NCBI GenBank assembly: GCA_905182515.1
Contig: CAJJBW010000005.1
Location: 62,001 to 126,000 of the forward strand
Direction of reading: 5' to 3'
Source: an uncultured Candidatus Poseidoniales archaeon
Lineage (GTDB): Archaea; Thermoplasmatota; Poseidoniia; Poseidoniales; Thalassarchaeaceae
Length of the DNA: 64,000 bases
A model generated the notes under the pieces. The model ran no database searches. It saw only the letters and a program-made list of their open reading frames with translations, and was not told the origin of the DNA. Shown piece by piece: positions 18,643-28,800 of this stretch. Position numbers and translations under genes: made by a program. Position 1 is the first letter of the stretch. Each line of letters opens with the position of its first letter.

Positions 18643-18663
18643 TTTGGGCCCTGAGAGCCCAAA
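18643..18663. terminator. Hairpin between convergent radA and pepF
   Basis: A perfect seven-base-pair stem (TTTGGGC / GCCCAAA) with a seven-base loop lies in the 34-base gap between the two convergent stop codons, flanked by A/T-rich sequence on both sides. It could serve as a shared transcription end for both genes. Archaeal termination usually relies on T-runs more than hairpins, so its activity is uncertain. Confidence 0.5.
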
Positions 18664-18672
18664 AATATATTA

Positions 18673-20385
18673 TTATAACATCTCAATTGCATTATTGACA
18701 TCATTAATTAATTCAGAAACATGATTATGTGAAAAAGACATTTTTAGCCCACTAGCATTAAAAAGCTCTAATAATCCTCTTGTATATCCTAAAGACAAAC
18801 CATTCTTGTACAATTCAAGAGCCCTTTCTGGATCTGTTTTATGATATTTCCACATTTGTAATGCTCCTAATTGAGCTATTCCATATTCTACATAATAAAA
18901 TGGTGCGCCAAAAAGATGACCTTGTAATTGCCATGAAGTTTCTAGTATTTTTTCCAAATCAACCTCTTCGCATTCTCCGTCATTAATGCCATCATAGTCG
19001 AATTTAGATCCATATCTCTCTATTATTTCTAACCATTTTGTACTTCTTTCATCTCTTGTATGTTGGGGGTTATGGTATATCCAGTGTTGAAAAGAGTCTA
19101 TTGTTGCCATCCATGGCATAAATTCAATTATACCTTGTAGGTGTTTCTTCTTTGCTCTTTTTGAATCTATTTCATCATAGAATTTCTCCCATTCGGGATG
19201 TGTTAAAAGCTCCATTGACATTGAGGCTACTTCTGCAAACTCTATCGGAGAATCTCTTTCATGAACCAAATCCAGATGACCTGAATAAAATGAATGAAAA
19301 GCATGACCTGCTTCATGAATCATAGTTTCCAAATTTCTTTGTGTACCCGCTGCATTCATAAAAATAAATGGCATCCTGCTTTTTTGAAGATAATATTGAT
19401 ATCCGCCTGGGGCCTTTCCCTTTCTACTCTCTAAATCCAAACATTTATTCTTTTCTAATAAATCAAAATAATCTCCTAACTCTTTAGACATTGAATGAAA
19501 TATTCTGGAACACCCATCAATTAATTCACTAATATTTCCAAAAGGATTTAGAGGCTTATTTCCGTAAATGTCGACTGATGCATCCCATGGTCGAAAATTG
19601 TTTAATTTTAGATTTTCAATCCTCTCTTCATTCATTATATTTTTTAGTGGCATACAAGATAATTCTATGGAATCATGAAATTCTAAACAATCATCAATTG
19701 TATAATCAAATCGATGCATTGCTGAAAATATATATTCTTGATACCCCTTAAAACCACTATTGACTGCTATTTGATGTCTTAATTTTATCATTTCATCAAA
19801 TATTGTTGAAATATCTTCAGAATCTTCTAAAATTCTCTTAGTGCAAGTTTTCCAAGCTGATTCTCTAATATCTCTGTCTGTATTTTCTTGATAAATTGCC
19901 ATCATTGGGAATGTTTTTTCTTCTCCGTCGAAATTAACACTCTGTTTTCCTCTTATTTCGTTATATTTAGTTTCTAATATTGATAGTCTTGTCTGGAGTG
20001 GTATATTTTCCTCTCTAAATATTCCAATGTCTGATTTTATAGCTTTCAATAGTACATTATAACGCGCTGGTAACTCCTCAACAGATCCATGATTAATTAT
20101 TCTCTTATTTATTAAATCATCATATTCCAAAAGTTTAGGCTCTACATTTTCCACAAAGTCCTTCCACGCTTTTTGATATTCTGCATTATCGGTATGGCAT
20201 GTCATATTGATATACGTTTTAGCTCGTTTTTCAGATATTATTTCACTAAGTTGTGACTCATCTATTATCAAATTTTCAAGACAACTTGAACAATTAAGAT
20301 CCCTGTGTACCAAGTCATCAAAATATTTTTTCAAATTATCCCAATTGGAAGCATCTAATTCTTCATTTACAAAACTTTCAGTCAT
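18673..20385 (-). CDS. M3-family oligoendopeptidase (PepF-like)
   Basis: 570 residues from the ATG at 20385. I chose this start because a GAGGATG lies just upstream and the small gene before it ends ten bases away; longer starts would overlap that gene. The zinc motif HEAGHAFH is near residue 355, with the third ligand in SPIEFAEVASMSMELL, as in M3 metallopeptidases. These enzymes cut peptides of roughly 6-20 residues in the cytoplasm, downstream of proteasome or imported peptides. There is no signal peptide. Family length is about 560-600, so the protein is complete. It is the last gene in the minus-strand group that starts with the hotdog thioesterase and Hel308. Confidence 0.88.
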   Translation of the reverse strand: MTESFVNEELDASNWDNLKKYFDDLVHRDLNCSSCLENLIIDESQLSEIISEKRAKTYINMTCHTDNAEYQKAWKDFVENVEPKLLEYDDLINKRIINHGSVEELPARYNVLLKAIKSDIGIFREENIPLQTRLSILETKYNEIRGKQSVNFDGEEKTFPMMAIYQENTDRDIRESAWKTCTKRILEDSEDISTIFDEMIKLRHQIAVNSGFKGYQEYIFSAMHRFDYTIDDCLEFHDSIELSCMPLKNIMNEERIENLKLNNFRPWDASVDIYGNKPLNPFGNISELIDGCSRIFHSMSKELGDYFDLLEKNKCLDLESRKGKAPGGYQYYLQKSRMPFIFMNAAGTQRNLETMIHEAGHAFHSFYSGHLDLVHERDSPIEFAEVASMSMELLTHPEWEKFYDEIDSKRAKKKHLQGIIEFMPWMATIDSFQHWIYHNPQHTRDERSTKWLEIIERYGSKFDYDGINDGECEEVDLEKILETSWQLQGHLFGAPFYYVEYGIAQLGALQMWKYHKTDPERALELYKNGLSLGYTRGLLELFNASGLKMSFSHNHVSELINDVNNAIEML

Positions 20386-20395
20386 ATTGGCATCC

Positions 20396-20641
20396 TCAAT
20401 TTTTGTGCGATAGTGGCCCATTGGGGAGTGGCCCCTCTTCTCTACTCCACTTGATACATTTCCATTTCTCTGCATCATCTACTATTTTTTTTCTTATTTC
20501 TTCAATTTCAGGATGTTCCGGATTTTGGTTTTGTGTCCAACATGCTGTACAATATCTATTTTTCTCATAATCGACAAAATTTCCCGGTGTACAAGTAATT
20601 TCACAATTTATACAAAATCTAAATCCATAGAACTTTGACAT
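20396..20641 (-). CDS. Small zinc-ribbon protein
   Basis: 81 residues. Two CxxC pairs (C10/C13 in FCINC and C31/C34 in YCTACW) make a compact zinc ribbon. A charged helix (HPEIEEIRKKIVDDAEKW) and a basic tail follow. It is too small to be an enzyme and probably binds nucleic acid or a protein partner. It lies between Cgi121 and the M3 peptidase on the same strand, ten bases from the latter. I recognise no named family; one could look for it beside pepF in related genomes. There is one additional Cys at position 17 in ITCTPG. Confidence 0.65.
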   Translation of the reverse strand: MSKFYGFRFCINCEITCTPGNFVDYEKNRYCTACWTQNQNPEHPEIEEIRKKIVDDAEKWKCIKWSREEGPLPNGPLSHKN

Positions 20642-20698
20642 GTTATCACTCTTCGCTTGAGGGGGCTACATATCAGTTTGACCCATAAAATTTGTCGT

Positions 20699-21268
20699 TC
20701 ATAAATCTGAAAGAGACATCCGAGAGAGAAATAAATCTTCTATGTCCGATATACTAAGTTCTGTTTTTAAATTTTTTAATCCAATTCTTTCCAGTCCTTC
20801 TTTTATTGGTACCGGCCTTACTGGTAATATTGTACTGCCTATTTGTTCTATTAACATTCTAGCCTCGTCATCCTTTTTATTATAAGAATCTCGGTCCATA
20901 TTCATATTTCCAAATGTTCCTGCCTCACTATTTTTAGGTAGATATAATGCCCATGCTCTTTGATCTCCAATTCTTAATCCGGCCCTTTTAAAACCTGATT
21001 TAATCTGATGAGTTCCAGATATTAATCTTAAAAATTCAACATCAACAGTCCTAGATGTCATACTTTTACTCTCTTCTCTCCTTCTTAAAGAATGCCAAGT
21101 TGTCCATAAATGTACTTCACTTGCAGCTATTTCATAGGCCATCAATACCCATCTTTGATTTATCCTATGTTCATTGAATAAGGATATAACTTTATCTGAA
21201 TTGATGATAGGTTCGGAAAAAACTATTCCCCATGCAGGAAACCAAGGTACTGGGTGAACTATGTCCAT
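20699..21268 (-). CDS. KEOPS complex subunit Cgi121
   Basis: 189 residues. The central region SRTVDVEFLRLISGTHQIKS followed by GLRIGDQRAWALYLP matches the conserved core of Cgi121/TPRKB. In that family an [I/V]SG-x-[R/H]QI motif and a downstream alanine-rich strand bind tRNA and the Bud32 kinase. KEOPS makes N6-threonylcarbamoyladenosine at position 37 of ANN-decoding tRNAs; Cgi121 recruits the tRNA 3' end. The protein is somewhat longer than usual, with an extra C-terminal segment after residue 125. It lies 22 bases downstream of hel308. The other KEOPS subunits are not in this window. Confidence 0.75.
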   Translation of the reverse strand: MDIVHPVPWFPAWGIVFSEPIINSDKVISLFNEHRINQRWVLMAYEIAASEVHLWTTWHSLRRREESKSMTSRTVDVEFLRLISGTHQIKSGFKRAGLRIGDQRAWALYLPKNSEAGTFGNMNMDRDSYNKKDDEARMLIEQIGSTILPVRPVPIKEGLERIGLKNLKTELSISDIEDLFLSRMSLSDL

Positions 21269-21290
21269 GGTGCCCTCAGGTTATGTTTCA

Positions 21291-23837
21291 TTAATCATTG
21301 TTTTTTACTAATCTCTCTGCTGAGTTAATTATATTATTCACTAGATTCTCACTCCAGCCCCATAAATCTGCAAGTTTATATCTATCTTTGTCAGTCATCA
21401 TTATTACGTCATTAACATTGGAAATTCCTAATTTATTTATCACCTCTCTAGCTCTAGTACGGCCTACTCCCTTTATCGAAACTAGGCCTAATAAATCACT
21501 TTTACAACCATACTTAATTCTTCTATATACTTCATCAATGGCGTTAAATAATGTCTTATGTGCATCTTTATTTTCATTTCGTAATTCTTGATCTTCTGCA
21601 AGTATTCTTCTCGTCGCATAGAGTAACCACTCTGCTAATTCAACTCTACTTCGCAAATCCCCCGGTTGAACATTCCATTTTTCTTCAATATCTTCAAATT
21701 TAAACTCATCAATCCACGATTCTAGCACTAAAGTACCCTTCATCAATTGCCCCTCATCTAAATTATTTGGCTGAACTAAAATTTCATTAGAATGATTATG
21801 TACTGCTGATTGAATAATCTCAAAATCTGATGCTCTTGGCCATATTGGCAAGAAATCAGGTGTACAGCAAACCAAATATATTAATCCTAAAGGGGAAATT
21901 TGATGGATCTTATCTTCACCTAGTAATACAGCCATTGCTCTTTCTAAACCATCTCTAATAATTCTGCCAGATATGGGATTAAGGTATAGCCTAGATATCC
22001 TTATTCCTAAGTTTGTAGCCTTATAGGTCATAGTTGACGATTCTGGTAAAATATTCTTTTGTTCCTCAATATTACTGGCCTTTGTAAAGCCAAAAATAGC
22101 AGGCCCTGTTCTGAGTTTTTTATTTTTATCATCATTATTATTATTATTATTATGTTTAGAAATATCTATTCCCAAGGCATTAGATGCCGAATTAACCCAC
22201 GCAGGAACATCATCTATCCATTTTTCTTCCTTTTTTACTGGATTGTATTTTAACATCCTCTCTTTAACGGCATCAGAATCTCCTTCTCTGCTAATCATAC
22301 CATTATCTGCTAACCAAGAAATAGAATCATCAATTCTCTCAGCCAATTCCTCTGAATCCATATGTGTGGATAAAAATGTCATTGAAAAAAACTTACTCAA
22401 GGAGTCCCGGTCTTCAATCCCTCCAGTAGCAATCATCGATAAAACATGAGTAAGCAAAGCAGGATCTTCCTCTGCTTTTAATGCATTAGGATTAGCTAGT
22501 TTTGACACTATGTCCTCAGAGTCACTAGTGATGTATCTGTTAACTAAGGTATCTACTTCTTGTTTACTTTTCGATATTATCCAGGCCTCTCCTCTATTAT
22601 CGTATTTCGGTCTTCCTGCCCTACCCATCATTTGCCTTATTTCCATGACAGAAATTGGTATATTTGTCCCTGCGAGAGTATTCCAACGCTTATGGTCACG
22701 AATCACTACTCTTCTTGCTGGTAAATTTACTCCTTGTGCTAAAGTTGGTGTCGCTACTATGCAATTTATGTCCCCACTTTTGAATGCTTTCTCAATTTTT
22801 TTCCTATGTTTATTACTTAAGCCCGCGTGGTGGAAACCTATGCCCCCTTTGAGTGAAAACTTCAACTTCTTCCCTAATGCTGACTTTTCATCATTATTTG
22901 TTAGTGATTCAGATAATTCTTCCCATAATGCCAAGTGTTCCTCGGCATACATACTGTTTTCTTTTTTTGACATCTTTATAACATAATTTGCTAGATCCCG
23001 TGCCTCCTTTTGTGCCGAAGCCCTCGACGACACAAATATCAGTAACTGGCCGTTTAATTTTACAGTCTCATCAAGGATGGCGCCCATTTTTTGTTTTGGT
23101 ATCCCTTCAATAACTCTATTTTTGGGAATTTTTTCTTTCTTATTACTGTCTATTTTATGAATACTAACTTCCAACTCATTTAGAATTCCATACTCTAAAG
23201 ATACAGGCCTCCAATGAGATTTTATCAATTTAGCATTCAACCATTTTGCTAATTCTTCTGAGTTACCTACGGTAGCAGATAGAGCAATTATTTGTACTTC
23301 AGGTTTATGATGCCTAATCCTGGAAAGAACTATTTCCAAAGTGGGGCCTCTTCCAAAATCATTTAACAAGTGGAATTCATCTGTTACTATTATTCCAATA
23401 TTATTCATAATTTCTGACTTAGAACGAATTAAAGAGTCTAACTTCTCACTGGTACAAACAATTATATCAGAATTTTCTAGAGAATTAATTTCACCATCTC
23501 TATCTCCAATTGCTAAACCAACTTTTAACCCGACTACTGAAGCAATTTCACTTAATTCTACCATTTTCTCTTGTGCTAGGGCCTTCAATGGGACAATATA
23601 CAGGGCCCTTGATCCGATTAAATCATTTGTTAATCTATGAACTATGGTCAAATGTGCAATCAAAGATTTTCCACTTGCCGTTGGTATCGTCAGCATCACA
23701 TTGTTTCCTTTAAGGGAATGGGGCAAGGCTTCTAGTTGAGGTGGAAATAATTTCTTTATATTCCATTTATCTCTTAACATCGAGACTATTGAGGCGCTAA
23801 GTCCTAAATCTTCTAGGCGGTTCGTAGGTTGCGCCAT
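21291..23837 (-). CDS. hel308: Hel308-family DNA helicase
   Basis: 848 residues from the ATG at 23837 (MAQPTNRLEDLGL); upstream in-frame ATGs would run into the neighbouring gene. It has a Q-motif-like PPQLEAL, Walker A TIPTASGKS, a DEFHLL box, SATVGNSEELAKWL, GIGFHHAGLS, and motif VI QMMGRAGRPKYDNRGE. A winged helix and ratchet domain follow, ending with the helix-hairpin-helix VSIKGVGRTRAREVINKLGI. Hel308 (Hjm) unwinds 3'-tailed and forked DNA at stalled replication forks. A run of six asparagines (in HNNNNNNDDKNK) interrupts the accessory domain region near residue 565. The domain order and length agree with the family. Its neighbours are Cgi121 downstream and a hotdog thioesterase upstream. 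Confidence 0.93.
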   Translation of the reverse strand: MAQPTNRLEDLGLSASIVSMLRDKWNIKKLFPPQLEALPHSLKGNNVMLTIPTASGKSLIAHLTIVHRLTNDLIGSRALYIVPLKALAQEKMVELSEIASVVGLKVGLAIGDRDGEINSLENSDIIVCTSEKLDSLIRSKSEIMNNIGIIVTDEFHLLNDFGRGPTLEIVLSRIRHHKPEVQIIALSATVGNSEELAKWLNAKLIKSHWRPVSLEYGILNELEVSIHKIDSNKKEKIPKNRVIEGIPKQKMGAILDETVKLNGQLLIFVSSRASAQKEARDLANYVIKMSKKENSMYAEEHLALWEELSESLTNNDEKSALGKKLKFSLKGGIGFHHAGLSNKHRKKIEKAFKSGDINCIVATPTLAQGVNLPARRVVIRDHKRWNTLAGTNIPISVMEIRQMMGRAGRPKYDNRGEAWIISKSKQEVDTLVNRYITSDSEDIVSKLANPNALKAEEDPALLTHVLSMIATGGIEDRDSLSKFFSMTFLSTHMDSEELAERIDDSISWLADNGMISREGDSDAVKERMLKYNPVKKEEKWIDDVPAWVNSASNALGIDISKHNNNNNNDDKNKKLRTGPAIFGFTKASNIEEQKNILPESSTMTYKATNLGIRISRLYLNPISGRIIRDGLERAMAVLLGEDKIHQISPLGLIYLVCCTPDFLPIWPRASDFEIIQSAVHNHSNEILVQPNNLDEGQLMKGTLVLESWIDEFKFEDIEEKWNVQPGDLRSRVELAEWLLYATRRILAEDQELRNENKDAHKTLFNAIDEVYRRIKYGCKSDLLGLVSIKGVGRTRAREVINKLGISNVNDVIMMTDKDRYKLADLWGWSENLVNNIINSAERLVKNND
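22128..22151. repeat. ATT/ATC trinucleotide run inside hel308
   Basis: Eight consecutive ATC/ATT units (plus strand) encode Asn6-Asp2 on the coding strand. The run keeps the frame, so length changes by slippage would alter only a probable surface loop of the helicase. Confidence 0.85.
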
Positions 23838-23884
23838 GATACTTCTCTTATTCGGCTGTTCTAAAGCATACCGCGCATATCGGC

Positions 23885-24361
23885 TTAGTTCCACCTGTGA
23901 TATGCGGGATGCCCCTCTTTTACTGCAACAAATGTCCCCTCTCCCGTTGCGCAAATCTTCTCATCCGCCTTTAATATGAGATTTACTTTAGCCAAATTAT
24001 CTTTCAATTCTACAACTTCTCCATATATGTGTAATTTAGCATTTGATGGTGTAGGCCTCTTTAGGTTAATTTTGTAAGATGCAGTTACTGTGCAAGGGGG
24101 TTCACTGATTCCTAATTGGTCCATAAGTGCAATTGCTGCAGTCCAATTTCCATGACAATCCATCAAAGATCCTATTATCCCTCCATTAATCATTCCAGGA
24201 AATGCTTGATGTTGTTCAGAAGTTTCAAAGACCATCTTCAATCCATTTTCACCTCTAAAAGATTTAATCCTAAGTCCTTTTTTATTAGAAGGACCACATC
24301 CAAAGCATATACTATTTGGTGCATAGATTTCTTGAACTGACAATCCATTTATTTCACTCAT
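23885..24361 (-). CDS. Hotdog-fold acyl-CoA thioesterase (PaaI-like)
   Basis: 158 residues. The CFGCGPSNKKGLRIKSF opening and the helix INGGIIGSLMDCHGNWTAAIAL are typical of a PaaI/YigI-like hotdog thioesterase subfamily. In it the Asp of the long helix and the HQAFPGMINGG loop form the catalytic site. The enzyme would hydrolyse a small or medium acyl-CoA in the cytoplasm; the substrate is not defined. It is the first gene of the minus-strand group that includes hel308, 47 bases upstream of it. It is divergent from the aspartoacylase-family gene, with a 42-base gap. Confidence 0.82.
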   Translation of the reverse strand: MSEINGLSVQEIYAPNSICFGCGPSNKKGLRIKSFRGENGLKMVFETSEQHQAFPGMINGGIIGSLMDCHGNWTAAIALMDQLGISEPPCTVTASYKINLKRPTPSNAKLHIYGEVVELKDNLAKVNLILKADEKICATGEGTFVAVKEGHPAYHRWN

Positions 24362-24403
24362 GTACTATCAAGAGAGGGCATTTGAAATGAATTATTCCCC
24401 TTA

Positions 24404-25813
24404 ATGAAAGTATATCCTATTAATTCAGTACCTTTGCGGAAGGTGTTGACTGGCGCAGATGAAGAGACTATTCCAGATTTACAAAAATCTGATGTCACAA
24501 TTAAAAAAATAGTTCCTAGATTAAAGAAGCGTCGCTTCGGCCCGCTTAAAATTTCAAATCAAATACCTAAAAGAAGAAGATTAGAAATTGAGAAAGGCTT
24601 GGAAGAAACCTCTAAATCCGCAAATAACTGGACTAGAGAAGGTGGTGCCAGTAACCATATTTTCTTGAAAAAGAGAATCAAACCAGGGACAATAAGAAAT
24701 GTTGAATTTAATCTACTAGATATAGAAATTGGAGAATCATGGCCAATAAATGTGACAGTCGTTCATGGGATTAGGCCTGGTCCAACTGTCACACTTCTTG
24801 GTGCAGTGCACGGAGATGAATTAGTTGGCCCATTAGCATTGACTTACTTGTGCGGTCCAAATTTCATAGGCGATGGTCATGCTATAGATCCTTCATCATT
24901 ATCTGGAACTATTAGAATAGTTTCAGTAGTTAATCTACCAGGATATTATCGTCAGATGCGCGACCTACCAGATGGCCGAGATTTAAACCGGCACTTTCCC
25001 GGTGTTCCTGATAGTAATACTACTTCCAGGGTGGCAAGTAGAATTTGGTCAAATATTATTTCAGGAACGGATTATATTGTAGATCTGCATTCTGCTGCTA
25101 AAGGGAGGACCAATATGCCTCAGATAAGGGTTAATTTAGCACATTCATCTAGTAACCTGACAGCCAGATCTTTTGGTATAGAAACTATTCTTGATACTAA
25201 GGGTCCTCGAGGCTCCCTTAGGAGAGTTGCTAATGACTCGGATATAGCTTGTATTACCTATGAGGGCGGTGGGGCCGATGAAGCAGATCCGGAAGCTGTA
25301 CAAGTGGCTATGTATGGGATACTCAATGTACTCAGGAATCTTAGGATGATACCAGGATACCCAAGCCGTCCAAGATTTAGGATACTCGCATCAGGTTCAG
25401 AATGGCTAAGGTCTGATCAAGGAGGATTATTAGATGTCTTAGCACCCGCTGGAAGTTATGTAAAAGAAGGTGAAATTGTTGCTACAGTAACGGACCCCCA
25501 TCAACCAGGTATAAGTCATGACATTGTTTCTCCAAGCAGGGGTCTTCTAATTTGTACTGCTACCTACCCATTTGTAACTTCTGGAACTCCAATTGGGCAC
25601 CTCTTGCCTATGAAAAGGGGAGTTAAAACACTTATGGAAAGATTAGATGATGAAGGTTGTTTGATTATTAGTGGCTCTGATGGAGAACCTCCATGGCGTG
25701 AAGATGATGATGTAGAAGATATTCCAGTTGAGGGAAAATGGTCTGGAGGTTCTCCAGATGCAGAATGGGGATTTAATCATAAACCATCTGAAGAAGAAGA
25801 AGAAGCGGCTTAG
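24404..25813 (+). CDS. Succinylglutamate desuccinylase / aspartoacylase-family hydrolase with N-terminal extension
   Basis: 469 residues. The zinc site GAVHGDELVGP (near residue 137) and the third ligand in YIVDLHSAAKGR (near 229) identify an AstE/AspA-like M14 hydrolase. NLPGYYRQMRDLPDGRDLNR between them is also typical. The C-terminal part (LLDVLAPAGSYVKEGEIVATV) has a lipoyl-like beta sandwich often seen in this family. These enzymes remove acyl groups from amino acids or act on small amides; in some lineages they are linked to RimK. About 95 extra residues at the N-terminus, rich in Lys and Arg (KKRRFGPLKIS, PKRRRLEIEKG), are unusual. The acidic C-terminal tail ends in a glutamate run. 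No signal peptide is present. Confidence 0.82.
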   Translation: MKVYPINSVPLRKVLTGADEETIPDLQKSDVTIKKIVPRLKKRRFGPLKISNQIPKRRRLEIEKGLEETSKSANNWTREGGASNHIFLKKRIKPGTIRNVEFNLLDIEIGESWPINVTVVHGIRPGPTVTLLGAVHGDELVGPLALTYLCGPNFIGDGHAIDPSSLSGTIRIVSVVNLPGYYRQMRDLPDGRDLNRHFPGVPDSNTTSRVASRIWSNIISGTDYIVDLHSAAKGRTNMPQIRVNLAHSSSNLTARSFGIETILDTKGPRGSLRRVANDSDIACITYEGGGADEADPEAVQVAMYGILNVLRNLRMIPGYPSRPRFRILASGSEWLRSDQGGLLDVLAPAGSYVKEGEIVATVTDPHQPGISHDIVSPSRGLLICTATYPFVTSGTPIGHLLPMKRGVKTLMERLDDEGCLIISGSDGEPPWREDDDVEDIPVEGKWSGGSPDAEWGFNHKPSEEEEEAA

Positions 25814-25820
25814 TAAATCT

Positions 25821-28800
25821 TTATTCTTTCTTGTAATTCATTAATTCTGGTATTTCAGGTGCGGATGGTAAGGCATTATTTCTATTTATATTTTTTGATA
25901 TTCCCGTAACCTCAAATGCATCATATGCATCTTTTAAATTTTTATTTTTCTCTATCCTTAAACCAATTATTGCTCCAATACTAGAAATTATCAGGATGAA
26001 TGAAATAGCGGCCATTATTCCTATTGGGCTATTTAAAATTGAAGCTACGTTATTATCTTGTTTTGAATTCCTAATCCAAACACTGGTATTGATATCAAAT
26101 TTCAACTCAGTTGTAACGTCTAGGTCGGATATTATTATTGTAATATTTTGGTGTCTATTTCCCTCAGTACATAAATGCGTGGCCAACTCTGTTCTGTAGA
26201 TATCGTTACAATCCAAAGGAGGGAGAAATAATCTCAAATTATCAGAGGAAGTATTGTCATTTAATGAAAAATTCTCAAATTTCCATGTTATTGACCTTTC
26301 TATATTGAGGGGAACTCCTTCTAATGTTATTATTAATGATTTATTCCCTGAATCCCATAAAAATTGCTGCCCTAATGTTGGATTTGCCGTTATCGAATCT
26401 AATCTTACTACCCCTTCATCAATTTCGCCATTACAATTATCATCAATCCCATTCCAAACTTCATTCATTCTCGAGTTTATTAAGAATATTAGATCATTAC
26501 AATCTTCAAAATCATAGAACCCATCTGCATCTTTGTCATAATCATATTTTGATGGATCTGAAAAAGAAATAAATAATTCATATCCGTCCGGCATGCCATC
26601 TCCATCTGAATCATTATCTTGAGGATTGGTGGAGTAATTATGATATTCCTCATAATCCGAAACACCATCCAAATCTGTATCTATTATCAAATAGTCTTCA
26701 TCTATTTCTCCATCACAATCATTATCTTTATCATCTAATTCTTCAGGTTTATCTGGGGCTCTTTCGAAATCATAATCGTCACAGTCTTGGAATTCATACC
26801 AACCATCGGAGTCATAATCTATGTCTGCTTCATTAGGGTTCGAATTAAATGAATTAATTTCCACTCCGTCAGGTAGCCCATCATTATCTGAGTCCCCATC
26901 TAATGGATCTGTGGAGTAATTATGATATTCTTCATAATCGGTAAGTCCATCAGTATCTGAATCTGAATTCCAAAAATACTCGTCAACTAAATTATCGCAA
27001 TCGTTGTCTATGCCATCTAATAATTCTAGCATTCCTGGATATTTATTAGACATGTTATCGTCACAATCCTCGAACCAATACCATCCATCTAAATCATTAT
27101 CTAAATCTAGTATTAACGGGTCAGTGAAGGTTATATAAACCTCTTTTGAATCATTTAAGCCATCTCCATCAGTATCATGATTGGTATAATTAGTTCCATA
27201 AATATGATATTCTTCCCAATCAAATAAGCCATCATTATCAAAATCACTTAGATTATATCCTTCATCAATTTGGTCATTGCAATTATCATCCAGGTTGTTC
27301 AATAATTCTATTATATTGGGATTAATATTTGAGTTTAAATCATTACAATCTTCAAAATGATAAAATGAGTCATTATCGGAGTCTGCATCAAATATATTCG
27401 GATTAGTACCTATATTTATTTCTTCAATATCTAATAAACCATCATCATCCGTATCTTGGGAAAGTGGATTAGTGTTGTAGATAATCACTTCTTCATAGTC
27501 ATCTAGGCCATCAGAATCGGAATCAACTTCGTCTGCCTTTGTGCCATAAATTATGATTTCCTCATAATCAGTTAGGCCATCTCCGTCCATATCTGGGTCA
27601 TATGGATCGGTATTGTATACTTCGGTCTCATTATTATCTGATAAACCATCTCCATCATCATCTAAATCAATATAGTTACATGTTCCGTCTTCATCTAGAT
27701 CTTGAGGTACTGAACTCAAATTTAATGATTCAGTTCCACACGCATCCTCATCTATATCAGACCATCCGTCTCCATCATCATCTGTATCGATGTTATTGCA
27801 TATTGTATCATTATCTGTGTCGGTTGGTACTGAACTCAAATTTAATGATTCAGTTCCACACGCATCCTCATCGATATCAGGCCATCCGTCTCCATCATCA
27901 TCTGTATCGGAAAAGTCACTAACTCCATCTCCATCAGTATCTGTAAAATTACCAACCCCATGTATCACTATCTCCCATGTGTTGAGAGTTCCAACATCTG
28001 AGTTGACAGTATCTCTCATTTTTAATTTCCATTCCCCTACAGCATCTTCACCCCAATGATGCACTGTATTAAAAAGCCAATCAGAATAGCCATTTCCATT
28101 ATCTCCTCTAGATTCAGCTAACCATGATTCTTTCCCTGATGGCGAAACTAAAACAATATCTAAATCACCTCTTGATGTATGAGTTATATCGGTAATTATA
28201 TCAATACTTTCAATTTTTATGTCCGCAGTGATGTTCACTGAAAATTCGTTCCAAGTTTCATCATTATCAGTAATTTCTGTATTTGGAGAAAACGGACCAT
28301 AGCTAAAATTACTCTCCATGTTTACATTAGTCCAATTCTCTGCTAAAGATACTGCTGCTCCTGCATCAATGGCTCCAAATCCATATTTATGTGATACATT
28401 CAGGCCAGCACCATTTATTTCCCATGATGAATCATTCGGGTCATTTACTCTAGAGCTTTGGACTAATATGTACTGAATATCTCTCCATGTGAGGTTACCA
28501 TTTGCTTCTAGGATTAATGCTATGACGCCAGCCGCCAAAGGGGTTGCACTCGATGTTCCCCCAAAATTATTTGTTACATTTCCACTATCATATCCACCAC
28601 TACCTTCGATGTCTGTTGTGGTAATTCCCTCTCCATCTCCGTTTGAATGGGCAGCTACAAGGATATTAGCACCGGGTTCAGCATAATACGACTGCTCTCC
28701 CGCATGGGTTATCGCAGTTACTGCAATGGTATACCTACTATTTGCATATCCATCATAATTTGCATTATCGTCACTTTCTAATCCATTTCCCGCAGCCCAT

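Noticed and set aside
22510..22986. 158-codon plus-strand frame
   Set aside because: Antisense to conserved Hel308 motifs; the helicase frame is unambiguous.
27706..27909. Possible CRISPR-like repeats
   Set aside because: Only two long copies, in frame within a protein repeat and without spacers; no cas genes are present.
27602..27922. His/Leu-rich plus-strand frame
   Set aside because: Product of the reverse reading of Asp/Gly repeat codons in the subtilase stalk.
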